A stretch of 64,000 nucleotides of DNA from Rutstroemia sp. NJR-2017a BVV2 (taxonomy: Eukaryota; Ascomycota; Leotiomycetes; Helotiales; Rutstroemiaceae), in contig NJPS01000043.1 in the NCBI GenBank assembly GCA_002946415.1, forward strand, positions 62,001-126,000, read 5' to 3'. Under the pieces are notes generated by a model, which searched no databases, had not been told where the DNA came from, and was given only the letters and a program-made list of their open reading frames with translations. The position numbers were made by a program, and so were the translations under genes. Of this stretch, positions 22,537-31,808 are shown in pieces (position 1 is the first letter of the stretch; every line of letters begins with the position of its first letter).

Positions 22537-24381
22537 ATGAATGGTACGCGCAATGTGCCTTCCCAGGCTCTCCTTCGATATCTTCGAGGCCAAACATCTC
22601 TGACACGATGTTGTTGCATTCGCCAATTGCCCTCACCATACCGTCATATTGGCTGCCAGACTATCCCTCTCCCATCTCTTCCTCTCGGCCAACAACGTCG
22701 ACACTTATTTCTGGCGCAAATCATTTCACGTGAGAGGCCTTCGCAACAAGATCACAAGCTGGGTGCTTATGATAGGGTGCGCCCACGCGATCTAGGCGAC
22801 AAGTGGTGGCAACAACAGAAATTAAGACTATGGGTATGGGAGACTCCGACCAGCAAAGCGAACTGTCTGGGAGTCCATACTTTGGCGGAGGTCATGGAGA
22901 AATATATAGGTCATAAACGAACAACTGAACTGGGCCCGCCAGACAAGGACGGATATGGATGGCTCCTAGTGCCCAAGCTTCAGACGAAAAAGTCAATGGT
23001 TTTTGATAGACAAAACGAAGATGATCTCGAAGACTATGTTTTGGTCAGGGCGATGACGCACGCGAAGGTTAAAGAACCAAATGAGAACAAAGGTCGCGGG
23101 GCGAAGTTGTTCAATTTGAGAAGCGGTAATACTAGGGACTACATGGCTTTTGTACTAACTAAAGTATACACACTTGTCCAAATGTACGACACCAGAGTTG
23201 AATTCCATATAAAGTACGGCCGCACTTTACGGGAATATGATGAGATGGCTCGGTTACCAGGTGGTCTGGCCTTGCGACCAGAGCTCATTGCGAAATCTGT
23301 GGGCGCTTTCTTACACGTGGAACCTGTGACCGATGGATCTAACGTCGTTTTCGTAATAAGCAAAAGTTACAAGAAGCAGTCCATAGACCGGATGCGAATG
23401 AAATATTGGAATGAAAAGCTGGATTCCTGTTTCAAATACCTTCATGGACTAGAGGCCGTAGGCAATGCTACGTTGCTAGTAGAGAAGCAAAGGCATAGTG
23501 CTGAAACGGTGCTCCGGGAAAACGCAGAGATCGAGAGATTGAAGAAAGAAGGCCAATCTTATGATCATATTATCGAACAGCGGGAGAAGCTGAAAGAACG
23601 ACGTGCTGAAATCAAAGAGTTTTTCTCGAAAAGGGCCCTCGAGCGTAAAATAAATGAGCGTCTGAAAGTGGACACGAGAAGACGAGTGAAGCGCCAGAAT
23701 TATGAGGAGGTACTGATGGAGAGACGGATGTGGAAACAGAATAAGGAGCGACAGGCTTCGGAGCAAAAGGGTTGGAAGCAACTGGCAGAGCCGAATAGGC
23801 TTGGGAGATCATACCTTACGGCTGAGACTGAACACCAGGTAACCACGGCAGATCGCTTTTCACGGATGGATAGTAGTACATACCCTACTGCTAGAACTGA
23901 GCACCAGGGAATGAAGGTGGATCGCTTGTCACAAATGGATAGTGGCATTCGCCACGCAAGATTCTCCGAAGCTTCTCGCTCTAAGGGACGCTCTAATGGA
24001 CGCTCTGTGCAGGATGACACGGTGGTCTCTAGACCCTCTATTCGTTACCAAGTGACGGGGGAAGTGGTTCGGAAGGTATCACTTCCGGACTTGGATATGT
24101 CTCCCTCGCGTCTCCGAGCAGTAGAAACTGGTGATTGGGATAGTCCCGCTGAGCGCCCAGTTACTGTGCGGAGGGTCATGGATACCGAACACCCGCCAGT
24201 ACACGATTCTATGTCCGCGGAATCTGCAAAGAGCTCGTCACGGATAGATCCATCAACCGGCCTGGACAAGAGGTCCCTTCTTTATCATTACAGTGGAGAT
24301 TCTGCTTTGCGTCGTGTGCAGAATCCGGATAAGAGTTATTGGAATCGAGCACAGCGGCAGGGTCATAGGTCTGTCTTTTAA
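22537..24381 (+). CDS. Putative mitochondrial protein, possibly IF3/AIM23-like
   Basis: Intronless, 614 residues from the ATG at 22537. The frame continues upstream to 22342, but that part looks non-coding. The N-terminus is rich in Arg, Leu and Ser with no acidic residues for about 55 positions, fitting a mitochondrial presequence. A central region (about residues 160-290) contains GAKLFNLRSGNTRDYMAFVL, then VEFHIKYGRT, then LRPELIAKSVGAFLHVEP and VVFVISK. This order of strand-helix-strand-helix-strand resembles the C-terminal half of translation initiation factor 3 / fungal AIM23. That is a pattern-level guess, not a firm assignment. After residue 320 comes a long, highly charged helical/coiled-coil segment (ENAEIERLKKEGQSYDHIIE and following), then a disordered Ser/Arg-rich tail containing two similar TAETEHQ/TARTEHQ repeats. 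Confidence 0.75.
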   Translation: MNGTRNVPSQALLRYLRGQTSLTRCCCIRQLPSPYRHIGCQTIPLPSLPLGQQRRHLFLAQIISRERPSQQDHKLGAYDRVRPRDLGDKWWQQQKLRLWVWETPTSKANCLGVHTLAEVMEKYIGHKRTTELGPPDKDGYGWLLVPKLQTKKSMVFDRQNEDDLEDYVLVRAMTHAKVKEPNENKGRGAKLFNLRSGNTRDYMAFVLTKVYTLVQMYDTRVEFHIKYGRTLREYDEMARLPGGLALRPELIAKSVGAFLHVEPVTDGSNVVFVISKSYKKQSIDRMRMKYWNEKLDSCFKYLHGLEAVGNATLLVEKQRHSAETVLRENAEIERLKKEGQSYDHIIEQREKLKERRAEIKEFFSKRALERKINERLKVDTRRRVKRQNYEEVLMERRMWKQNKERQASEQKGWKQLAEPNRLGRSYLTAETEHQVTTADRFSRMDSSTYPTARTEHQGMKVDRLSQMDSGIRHARFSEASRSKGRSNGRSVQDDTVVSRPSIRYQVTGEVVRKVSLPDLDMSPSRLRAVETGDWDSPAERPVTVRRVMDTEHPPVHDSMSAESAKSSSRIDPSTGLDKRSLLYHYSGDSALRRVQNPDKSYWNRAQRQGHRSVF

Positions 24382-24946
24382 GTAAGGGATTAGCGATGAG
24401 ACTTGATATACTCAAAGTCTGCTAGGCTTCGGATAGATATGGCAGTGTAGGATTACTGTATGCAATTCTATGTTCGTTGATACCCAAAATGCGTTTGTAC
24501 AGAGTAGTGTATCGATATTTTCAACCTACTTCTCTCCAATTTTTCTCGCTCTTAGATCTAAAAGTTCTTATATTTTCTTCTGCGCGCCCAGTCCCCCGAA
24601 GACCCAATCATTCATGGACGGCGGGGTACGACTTGTCGACGACACTGAATCTTTGGATAAAGTTGGGGGCTTCGTTTCTAAGCCACAGCCACAATATATG
24701 TGGTGGCTACATCATTGGTCGAGCATCATGCACGTCAACCAGCTTGAAGCTGTGTGGTTACTCGACGAACTCGGCTGTGCTAACCTTACATGTGTCCGCG
24801 TCAACATCAACTTCAATCGGGCTGTCGTTTCTTCCTTTCTTGTTGAACTTTTTCGCATTCATTTGAGCCCATCTTTCAATCATTTCCATCCGTAATTCTA
24901 ATACATTTCACAAATCCCACGATCAGAATTTCGAAAGCCCAGAGTC
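24382..24946. other. Intergenic region
   Basis: Holds the 3' end of the preceding gene and the promoter of the ankyrin-type gene. Two overlapping frames (24470-24895) lack protein features. Confidence 0.4.
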
Positions 24947-27141
24947 ATGGCGGAAGTTGGCATCATCGCTAGTGGCATGGGTATAGCCTCGCTAGGGCTA
25001 CAGCTTCTAGACAATGTTAAGAAGCTCAAAGAATTCTGGGACTCTGTTAAAGAAGCACCAGATGATGTTCGACATGCCCTGATAGAGCTCGAAATTCTTA
25101 GGACCATCATCGATGCCATTCCCAAAAATGATACGGACATGCCAGCGATTTCCACAGCCTCGTCCGCCAGATGCTTAGGGCTTTGCTATCAAGTGCTGGA
25201 TCTGCTTGAGGCATTACTGAAGGATATGAACCAAAAGATCGAGAAGAGGCTCACCCGTGGTAGCATTCGAGTCGTTCTGAAAAAGGGCACCATCGATAGG
25301 TTTCGAGATCGACTGAGGAACGCACACGATATGCTTGCCCTTTGTCAGCAGACTTATTTGGACGCGTTACAGGCCGAACGCCACAGAATCCAACTTCAAC
25401 GCATGGAGGAAATCGATGAGTGTCAGCGGCGAGAATTTCTCGAGATGAAGGCTGCTTATACGAGCTCCGTGGCCGCGAAAGTGTGTGTCGATACCTCAAA
25501 CTCAAAGGACCTACAAACGACCAAACCTGCGGCGAGTTCGAATGTTACGACAGTGGGCATGGCCCGAGGTCGCAAACCGCATTTCAATAAAAAGCTGCAG
25601 ATGCCATTCTGGTTCCCATGTACTCATTGGGCTTGGGATTTCTCAGCGTACCGAGCACCTGCGGGATGGGATTTCACATTCCGTCAATATTATGTTATAG
25701 ATTGGGATTCGCCTGCTTGGCGACATGTGGATAATGGAGATGTAGCAGCATTGCAAGCACTGTTTGGAAGCAAGAAGGCTACCCCTTTCGATAGGTTTGT
25801 CGACGGCTTCAGTCTACTAGAGGTAAGCTTGCTGTAGCCACTTCTGAAAGAATATTTTTTCTGGGTGGATGTCTAACCTACGCCAGCAAGCCGCTATGAA
25901 TTTAGACCCAACAATGTGTCAATTCTTAATTGATGCAGGTGCGGATCCGAATGACTCCTTTTTTCGGTATGTAACTTTAAATCAGCTTTAATGTGGCATT
26001 CCTCATTAGAAATAGATCGAGGCTACCAGCTATCGCTTCATATTCTCTATCTCGACCGTCGTCTGATATAGAATATATAAACACAATACGATTGCTATTA
26101 CCGAAATTAGAGATCGACGATCCTTTCAAGAATTTCGTCTCTTTTTTTCTATCCTCTGATGTTTTATCGTGGTTGCTAGACAGTACCGACTCAGAATGGA
26201 GGCAGAGAGATCTTGCAGACAGAGCTATGTTTGCCTTAAGCATAGGCAGATGGGCGAATAGCCTGGGCAACAGATGGCAGAGTGTGTTACAGCTTATGCT
26301 GCAGAAAGATGAGCTTTCTGAAGAAATATGTGCAATGGAGACATATCATGCATTTTCCCGAGGAGATCCGCCGGGTACTTTGCTTATCTTCACTGTAAAA
26401 GCTTTGGCGGCGTCATTGTTGCGATATTGGCCGGTTTCACCTGATCAAAGGTTGCTGTCTCCGGAGGCACATATTTCGGATTTCGACCAGGGCGGTTGCC
26501 TGGCTAGCTCCGAGATAATGGCTCTCATAAACCTCACGAAAGAGCTTGTTCGGCTTAAGTCTGATATTCATCGCGTGACAATGTCGTATTATGCTAATAC
26601 AACGCTGACGATTTTGTTCTGGGTGCTTATGAGTTTCTATGGATTTGGAAACCCCAAAGCTGAAACAACTACTACGAACGAAGCAACAGATGCAAGACCT
26701 CATATTGCAGTCCGAATATGGCTTGAAGTTTTGCTAGAAGCTGGGGTAGACTTGATGGAATACGGCAAAAAAGAACACGATTGGTTTTGCAAGAATAAGT
26801 GTATTGAGACTCGCTATCATAGATTTGAGGAAGCTCCGAGGTTCCGTCTCATAAGCTTTTCCTACGGACCGAAACCTGAAGACTGGAGATTTCGATTTGT
26901 TTTGACTGAAGAATACTATGGATACTATAGGATATTCCGGGAGTTCTGGAGCATGGTTGATCATCCAGAACGTGCGACTCCTGGAGCATGGGATGCGGCT
27001 CCAGAGTGGGAATTGGGGACTTTAGGTGCTGACTGGGATATTCTATCGGATTCGGATTCGGATGAAGATTGTGATTTATATTATGATTATTATGATTATG
27101 ATGATGATGATGATGATGATCCGGATTGGGATTGGGAGTGA
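24947..27141 (+). CDS. Fungal helical N-terminal domain / ankyrin-like protein with acidic tail
   Basis: Three exons (24947-25822, 25887-25966, 26010-27141) give 695 residues. The N-terminus (MAEVGIIASGMGIASLGLQL, then LDNVKKLKEFWDSVKEAPDD) has the glycine-rich opening and amphipathic helices of the fungal N-terminal domains found in STAND/NLR-like and SesA-type proteins. These act in signalling or incompatibility. A coiled segment follows (about 140-175). The short second exon encodes an ankyrin-like unit (QAAMNLDPTMCQFLIDAGADPNDSF), with a second partial one (GDVAALQALFGSKKATPFD) just before it. The C-terminal 370 residues are unassigned and contain one hydrophobic stretch (TTLTILFWVLMSFYGFG). 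The protein ends in an Asp/Tyr-rich tail encoded by a GAT microsatellite. No NTPase domain is present, so this is not a complete STAND protein. Confidence 0.8.
27062..27140 (+). repeat. Coding GAT/TAT microsatellite (poly-Asp tail)
   Basis: Imperfect (GAT)n/(TAT)n repeats inside the last exon encode alternating Asp and Tyr followed by a run of seven Asp. Such tracts change length easily, so the acidic tail may vary between strains. Confidence 0.7.
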
Positions 27142-27952
27142 TGCTTGTACACCAACCAAGACTAGGAATCCGAACTGAAGTTTGATAGATTCTGTTCGTA
27201 TCTCGAAAACATAACCAACAGCCTTTGGACTCACAGGGTTGATGAGTACTACTTCTACCAAGCTTTTTTTGCATCTTTCGCTACACGCATCTGCTTCTCC
27301 TATATGCACTCGTTGATCCGAGTATCGGGGAGCATCGTAGAATCATCTTCAAGACGAAACAGAATCGACTACCTACAGTGATGATTGCGGTAGTTCATTG
27401 CCCAATATAAAGCTTTTCAACGACTACACCATCTAGACAGAAAAGGACAAGGATTGTCAACATCGATACAAACTTTGAAAGGATGATAAGAATTTATTAG
27501 ATTCACTGCCAGAGATGTGTCTCAAAGAATGACTTCGTGCTGGATCCTTAAGCATCGATGGGTGCTAATATCACATTGAGGTACCAAACCTCGTGATGAT
27601 TCGCTACAGTAGAAGAAGACGGTTGTGTCGTCACTTGGGTGACGGGTGCTGAACTCAATTGTAGCGTTGGACAAATTCTCAATGAACGATGGAGATTAAT
27701 CATGTGTCTTCGCTCAGAACACATACTAATATATTTCAATCATCTGATTGGTGCCTAATGCTTGACTTCGATCTTTCTAATTTGCTTGATATTATCTCAG
27801 TACAAGAGACTCTATGCTTGTCAACATCTAATCATCCTCGACCCAGAAGTACACTATGGACCCTCCGAGAAACCTCACTGAGCCTGAGTTCACGTCCTCC
27901 GCCTCGACTCCGGATTACCGACGAAATTGGCATCGCCAACTCTATCCTGACA
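27142..27952. other. Convergent intergenic region
   Basis: Lies between the ankyrin-type gene (+) and the repeat-peptide precursor (-). No supported gene was found. The open frame on the plus strand that enters the precursor (27689-28237) is its antisense shadow. Confidence 0.45.
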
Positions 27953-28216
27953 TTACACTTTGTCAGTGCCGCGGTCTTGTCTCTTGTCTTGGCCGCGATC
28001 TTGTCTCTTATCAGTACCGCGATCTTGTCTCTTGTCAGTGCCCCGGTCTTGACGCTTCACTTTGTCGTCCGTGACAGTGTCAGTGCCGCGGTCTTGTCTC
28101 TTGTCAGTGCCCCGGTCTTGTCTCTTCATTTTGTTATCCGTGACAGTGTCGGTGCCGCGGTCTTGACGCTTGACTTTGTCATCCGCGACGAATATAGTGT
28201 CGGTGCCACGGTCTTG
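27953..28216 (-). repeat. In-frame tandem repeat array of the precursor gene
   Basis: Eight imperfect direct repeats of a CAAGACCGCGGCACTGAC-type unit, spaced 24, 45 or 51 bp. All spacings are multiples of three. Third-position differences between copies (CGC/CGG/CGT, GAC/GAT, AAG AGA versus AAG CGT) show older duplication with amino-acid-level conservation. The last four units are the most alike, suggesting the most recent expansion there. Confidence 0.9.
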
Positions 28217-28387
28217 CTGTTATTCAAATTTTGTTAGTTTGCGGCCCGCCAAAGTAAAACATAGAAAGGAACGTTTGGTATGACGAACTCTTGCTTCAAT
28301 GATAGCACCTGGGTTAGCAAGCGGTGCAGCTAATGTGCTTGCAGTGAGAACTGCGGTGACCGCGATGAAGTAGGAAGTGAAGCGCAT
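27953..28387 (-). CDS. Kex2-processed repeat precursor (candidate fungal RiPP / dikaritin-like precursor peptide)
   Basis: Two exons (28387-28289 and 28216-27953) give 120 residues. Residues 1-20 are a signal peptide (MRFTSYFIAVTAVLTASTLA), followed by a short leader ending IIEAR. From residue 34 to the end there are eight copies of QDRG(T/Q)D. Seven are immediately preceded by Lys-Arg and the first by Ala-Arg. Unit lengths are 17, 15, 8, 15, 8, 8, 8 and 8 residues. The longer units carry extra tails such as TIFVADDKV or TVTD(N/D)K(M/V). This is the layout of Kex2-processed repeat proteins: ER entry, Golgi cleavage after KR, and release of several short peptides. The intron (28288-28217, 72 bp) has an uncommon GTTCGT donor but a perfect CTAAC branch site and ataacag acceptor, and joins in phase 0. 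Unspliced, translation would stop after 55 residues before any repeat. A UstYa oxidase, an FMO and an acyltransferase follow on the same strand. The core has no Tyr, Trp or Cys. Confidence 0.85.
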
Positions 28388-29126
28388 GATGTTGGATGAG
28401 GTTTGACTTATTGAGAGTATCGCGAAACTGAAGTTGTTGCTTGGAAATCCAATGGCCTCTGTCTTGTCATATATACATATTCCGTCTCTTGATCCTGATC
28501 ACGTTCTTTGATACCTCGTTAATACTATTCTCCCAAAGGGAAAGTGCCCCTCAATGCTTGTTCTAGAGAACTCATCGCGGGGACCCTTAGTGCTGGCGAA
28601 GATGCGATTTTCCTTTCTTGCATACCCTCCGGCGCATTCGTCAAATCTATTCGACGCAGAGCAGCCTGCCTTGTCGAAGGATTGCATAACTTATTCCAGA
28701 TTATTATGATGTAAGCACATATTTCGTACTGTGACCCACATTATTGGAACAAGAGAAAGGAGCCGCTGCCGAGATGTGTGATAAGCAGGGTTCGTGCAGC
28801 GTGGCGACGAAAAGGCCCATGTACGTAACGTCACCACGTGGCTTTACAGAAGATGCTGCAGTGAAAATAATGATCTTCATTGGCATCTAAACGTCAATTC
28901 CTTGAAAAGTGGGGGATCACGAAATGCGTCGAGAAGCGACCAACCGACGATATCGGTGCTTTGATTCCGTTATATCCTTCTCGGCCTGTTGAGAACTGGA
29001 TACTAATGCATGCGCCTGTAGCGGTGAATAGCTTAGCTGTTCCTCAGCTCACATCTTCCCTGGATTACCAACTTCCGAATTTAGAAAAGATGCCAGATCA
29101 CACCCCACTCTACGCTATATCTTTAG
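28388..29126. other. Intergenic region within the putative RiPP cluster
   Basis: Promoter of the precursor gene plus the 3' end of the acyltransferase gene. Short minus-strand frames (28499-28687 and 28704-28886) and one plus-strand frame (28880-29251) are present. None could be spliced into a convincing protein. Confidence 0.4.
28463..28480 (-). promoter_or_regulatory. TATA-like element of the precursor gene
   Basis: On the minus strand ATATGTATATATGAC lies about 80 bp upstream of the precursor ATG, a plausible core-promoter distance. It is supported by pattern and position only. Confidence 0.35.
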
Positions 29127-30593
29127 TCAAAGCTTATATGCTGTCAACTTCAGATAGAGATACTTTGCTATCCGCATACTCGGGTCATCCACAGTTCTCC
29201 AGAATATATCAGCAACCCAGAAGACGATTGGTGCGATCAAAACGAAGCTAGTCACCAGACCAAGCTGATGATGCTCTGGACCCCAATGCTCCCATATGGT
29301 GGAGATGACACCATAGCCTAAACTATGCAGAACTGGGCCGTGAACTAAGTACATGGCATACGAGATTTTACCAATGTAACCAGCAAACGGGGTATTGAAG
29401 GGTTTCTGGAGGAAACTGCAATTGCTTGCAGACCATACTACTAGGATGGCACCGTATGTGTGCCAGTTCCAATAGTGGGAAGTAATTATGGAGAGTACCA
29501 TGAAGCCTGGAGTCTCTGCACTGTGCCTGATCGGGAAGGAGAGAAGGAACATCCCACAAATGATAACAGTAGACCAAACGAAAGTGGCGAGCCATGCTTG
29601 TCGGATGAGCAATACTCCTCGTTCAAGCTGTATCTGCTGCATTTCCGCCATGCATATCCCGCTGATGAAAAGGGCAACTTCCCACTTCTGAAACCACATG
29701 CAGTACACGAAGGAAGCAGCAGCTAATGTGAAGCGCATAGTCGTGCGTGTTCTGGCTAGACCAATTATCACCAGGAATAGTATCATCGAAGCTCTGAACT
29801 CGATAGGTATCGTCCATAGGTGGGAGTCGTAACGGTAATCGAAAACTCGCCACGACCAAGGATTCATCAGCTCTAAGGTGACGAAACTGGCCCAGTCGGT
29901 GAACTGTTCAAGAATACTTTGAAGGTGCTTGGGCCGTGCTTCAATGAAGCCTGGCAGGTCCCTATAACCAGGAAAGTCTTCAATGCCTAGGCAGATGGTC
30001 AGGAGGACGATGAATGTCGAGATTGTAGTCGGAAGAAAAAGCCTCATTCCTCGTCGAAAGATCGCAGAAGACATGTTGTCCAGAAGATCAGCCCATAAGC
30101 CATGCCTCATTAGCGCCAACGGTTTATATGACAATGCGTAACCGGATACAACAAAGAAGATCGATACCATCGGGATACCAGAGTGGAAGAGTCTGATGAT
30201 GGGCAGTTGACACAGGTGGGTATTATTGTTGTAGCCATAGCCTAACTCCTTTGCAGGCCGGAATGGTTCTGAAAAATGAGACACAAACACAACTAGAGAA
30301 GCATAGCCCCTCATACCATCTAGGAAAGACGTCGTTGAGCCATGACTAGGTTTGGTAATCGTCGACCTCCCATCCAGAAATGCGGGGTACCAGCTGGGAA
30401 GAACGAATAATGCTGAGTACGAACAGTAATTGCATAATACTTCGTAGAAGTTATGTCGCCTTGATCCACCGATAATGTGATCACTGGAGGTATATGTCGG
30501 GGAACCGTAGTGCTGGCTCATTCTGTAAATTGTCGGACTGGATAGTGTTTCCGCCTTCACTCGAAGGTCATATCGACGGATACATGCTGCCAT
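29127..30593 (-). CDS. Acyltransferase 3 family membrane protein
   Basis: Intronless, 488 residues. The N-terminal region contains FLDGMRGYASLVVFVSHF, the family's start block (LDGLRG...V...H) with the catalytic-type histidine. IPMVSIFFVVSGYALSYKPL, the typical FFVlSGf block, follows. About ten hydrophobic helices span the rest, and YIGKISYAMYLVHGPVLHSLG near residue 415 is the conserved C-terminal block. Members transfer acyl groups from acyl-CoA to sugars, peptides or secondary metabolites at a membrane. An alternative start is the Met at residue 25 (30521). The gene lies between the repeat-peptide precursor and the UstYa-type gene on the same strand, so a role in acylating the peptide product is plausible inference. 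Confidence 0.9.
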   Translation of the reverse strand: MAACIRRYDLRVKAETLSSPTIYRMSQHYGSPTYTSSDHIIGGSRRHNFYEVLCNYCSYSALFVLPSWYPAFLDGRSTITKPSHGSTTSFLDGMRGYASLVVFVSHFSEPFRPAKELGYGYNNNTHLCQLPIIRLFHSGIPMVSIFFVVSGYALSYKPLALMRHGLWADLLDNMSSAIFRRGMRLFLPTTISTFIVLLTICLGIEDFPGYRDLPGFIEARPKHLQSILEQFTDWASFVTLELMNPWSWRVFDYRYDSHLWTIPIEFRASMILFLVIIGLARTRTTMRFTLAAASFVYCMWFQKWEVALFISGICMAEMQQIQLERGVLLIRQAWLATFVWSTVIICGMFLLSFPIRHSAETPGFMVLSIITSHYWNWHTYGAILVVWSASNCSFLQKPFNTPFAGYIGKISYAMYLVHGPVLHSLGYGVISTIWEHWGPEHHQLGLVTSFVLIAPIVFWVADIFWRTVDDPSMRIAKYLYLKLTAYKL

Positions 30594-30886
30594 TTATGCT
30601 TGTATCTGGGCGTATTAGTCCAGACTAGGTCACACTACTGTATGTTGCAGAAAGTGCAGCTCCAGAAGTTGTGTTGTGTTAATTATGAATTGTGTGAAGT
30701 GGAGGCGACGAGAAGCACCGCTAAAACAAGCTACTGTAAATGGAAGGATGACTAATCCCTGTCATTTAATAAATCGGGCTACTGGGAAGCGCGACGGATG
30801 CACACGTCGTCACGTCGTGGGATCAGGAACCATGCTTATGCTACTTGTCTTTCAATGGTATCGTCCGGACTTCCTCCTTTTGTCGA

Positions 30887-31808
30887 CTACACACCTGGAT
30901 CCCTATACTCTTCGGTCCAGTCTTTTAACTCGTCGAAATTCTTACACTTATGCACAACCCCCCATCCAGTTGACCCCTGTGGCCTTGGAGTCACGCCATC
31001 TGCTTCTAAAAACGCTTCTAACGTGGAATCTGCCGCGCACATCAAGCTCTGGCGTATATAATCGAAGCAGTGCGTTGTATGTCCAGCCAATGATTTGTAC
31101 GCCGGGTGCCCGGGAAGATGGACAGGGCCATCAAGGATTTGAGGCCCATTTTCAATCACTGCAAACCATGCATTTCGGATCAATGTCCTGCGAAATATGC
31201 GTTAGTAAAGATAACAAGACGTGTTCAAGGAGGACTTGCAAACAGTGAAGCTGATGAAATGCTGACACTGCGTAGACGTTGCTTCCTGGTTTCTGACCAG
31301 CAGCTGATGGTGGTAGACCGTACTCTGTGGGATTGTCGATCATCACAAATCCTGGAAATGCTTAGTGACTCTCCAAAGTACTTGGTACATTCTATTTACG
31401 TGAATGCATTGTCAACCACACGTCGTCACTTTCTTTTGTGTGATTCACTGGGTTGAATGCTTCATCTGGCATGAACAGCACCGGGCGTTCAGAACTTGTG
31501 AAATCTGTTGAATGTTCGTCAGCCAGTTGAACTTCTCGAAACTTGAAATTGTGGAGAAACTAATCACGATACTCACAAGAAGACCTGGTGGATTTCTGAT
31601 GTCGTTGCCATTCTAACGAGAATATTCGGAATGCGAGTATCGCGCACACAGTCGATAGGACAAGAATCACAGTAACCAGTCGTCGGCGTAGCCTTTGCTC
31701 TGTTCTGGAAGTATCCAAATTGTCTTGAGGATAAATTCCATCTTCAATCAGCTCGTTACCTTGGGCATCCGAACTATCTCTTGACAAACTCTCATACTTT
31801 TGAGGCAT
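30887..31808 (-). CDS. UstYa / DUF3328 family oxidase
   Basis: Four exons (31808-31577, 31504-31400, 31351-31240, 31187-30887) give 249 residues, the usual length. Residues about 44-60 form a single membrane helix (LVTVILVLSTVCAILAF) after an acidic cytosolic N-terminus. The two family signatures are present: HQLHC at 145-149 and HCFDYIRQSLMC from 189, followed by AADSTLE. Characterised UstYa enzymes (ustiloxin, asperipin, cyclochlorotine, victorin pathways) are copper-type oxidases that cyclise or hydroxylate peptide products; the histidines are thought to bind metal. The third intron uses a GC donor (gcaagt...cgcag), which makes the junction HCLTLIRNAWFAV. Reading on would give a stop. The second intron is 48 bp; an acceptor 9 bases earlier (39 bp intron, giving PFPGFV in place of RFV) is possible. 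An upstream in-frame Met at 31862 exists. Confidence 0.9.

Noticed and set aside
27689..28237. Plus-strand 182-codon frame with repeated LSLVSAPVL-type units
   Set aside because: It is the antisense of the KR-repeat precursor; its repeats come from the minus-strand array, and it has no signal peptide or natural composition.
28499..28886. Two short minus-strand frames with some cysteines that might form a small secreted protein
   Set aside because: No splice junction gave a coherent product, and the N-terminus is not a convincing signal peptide.
28880..29251. Plus-strand 123-codon frame
   Set aside because: Its 3' end overlaps the acyltransferase gene antisense; no family features or start context.
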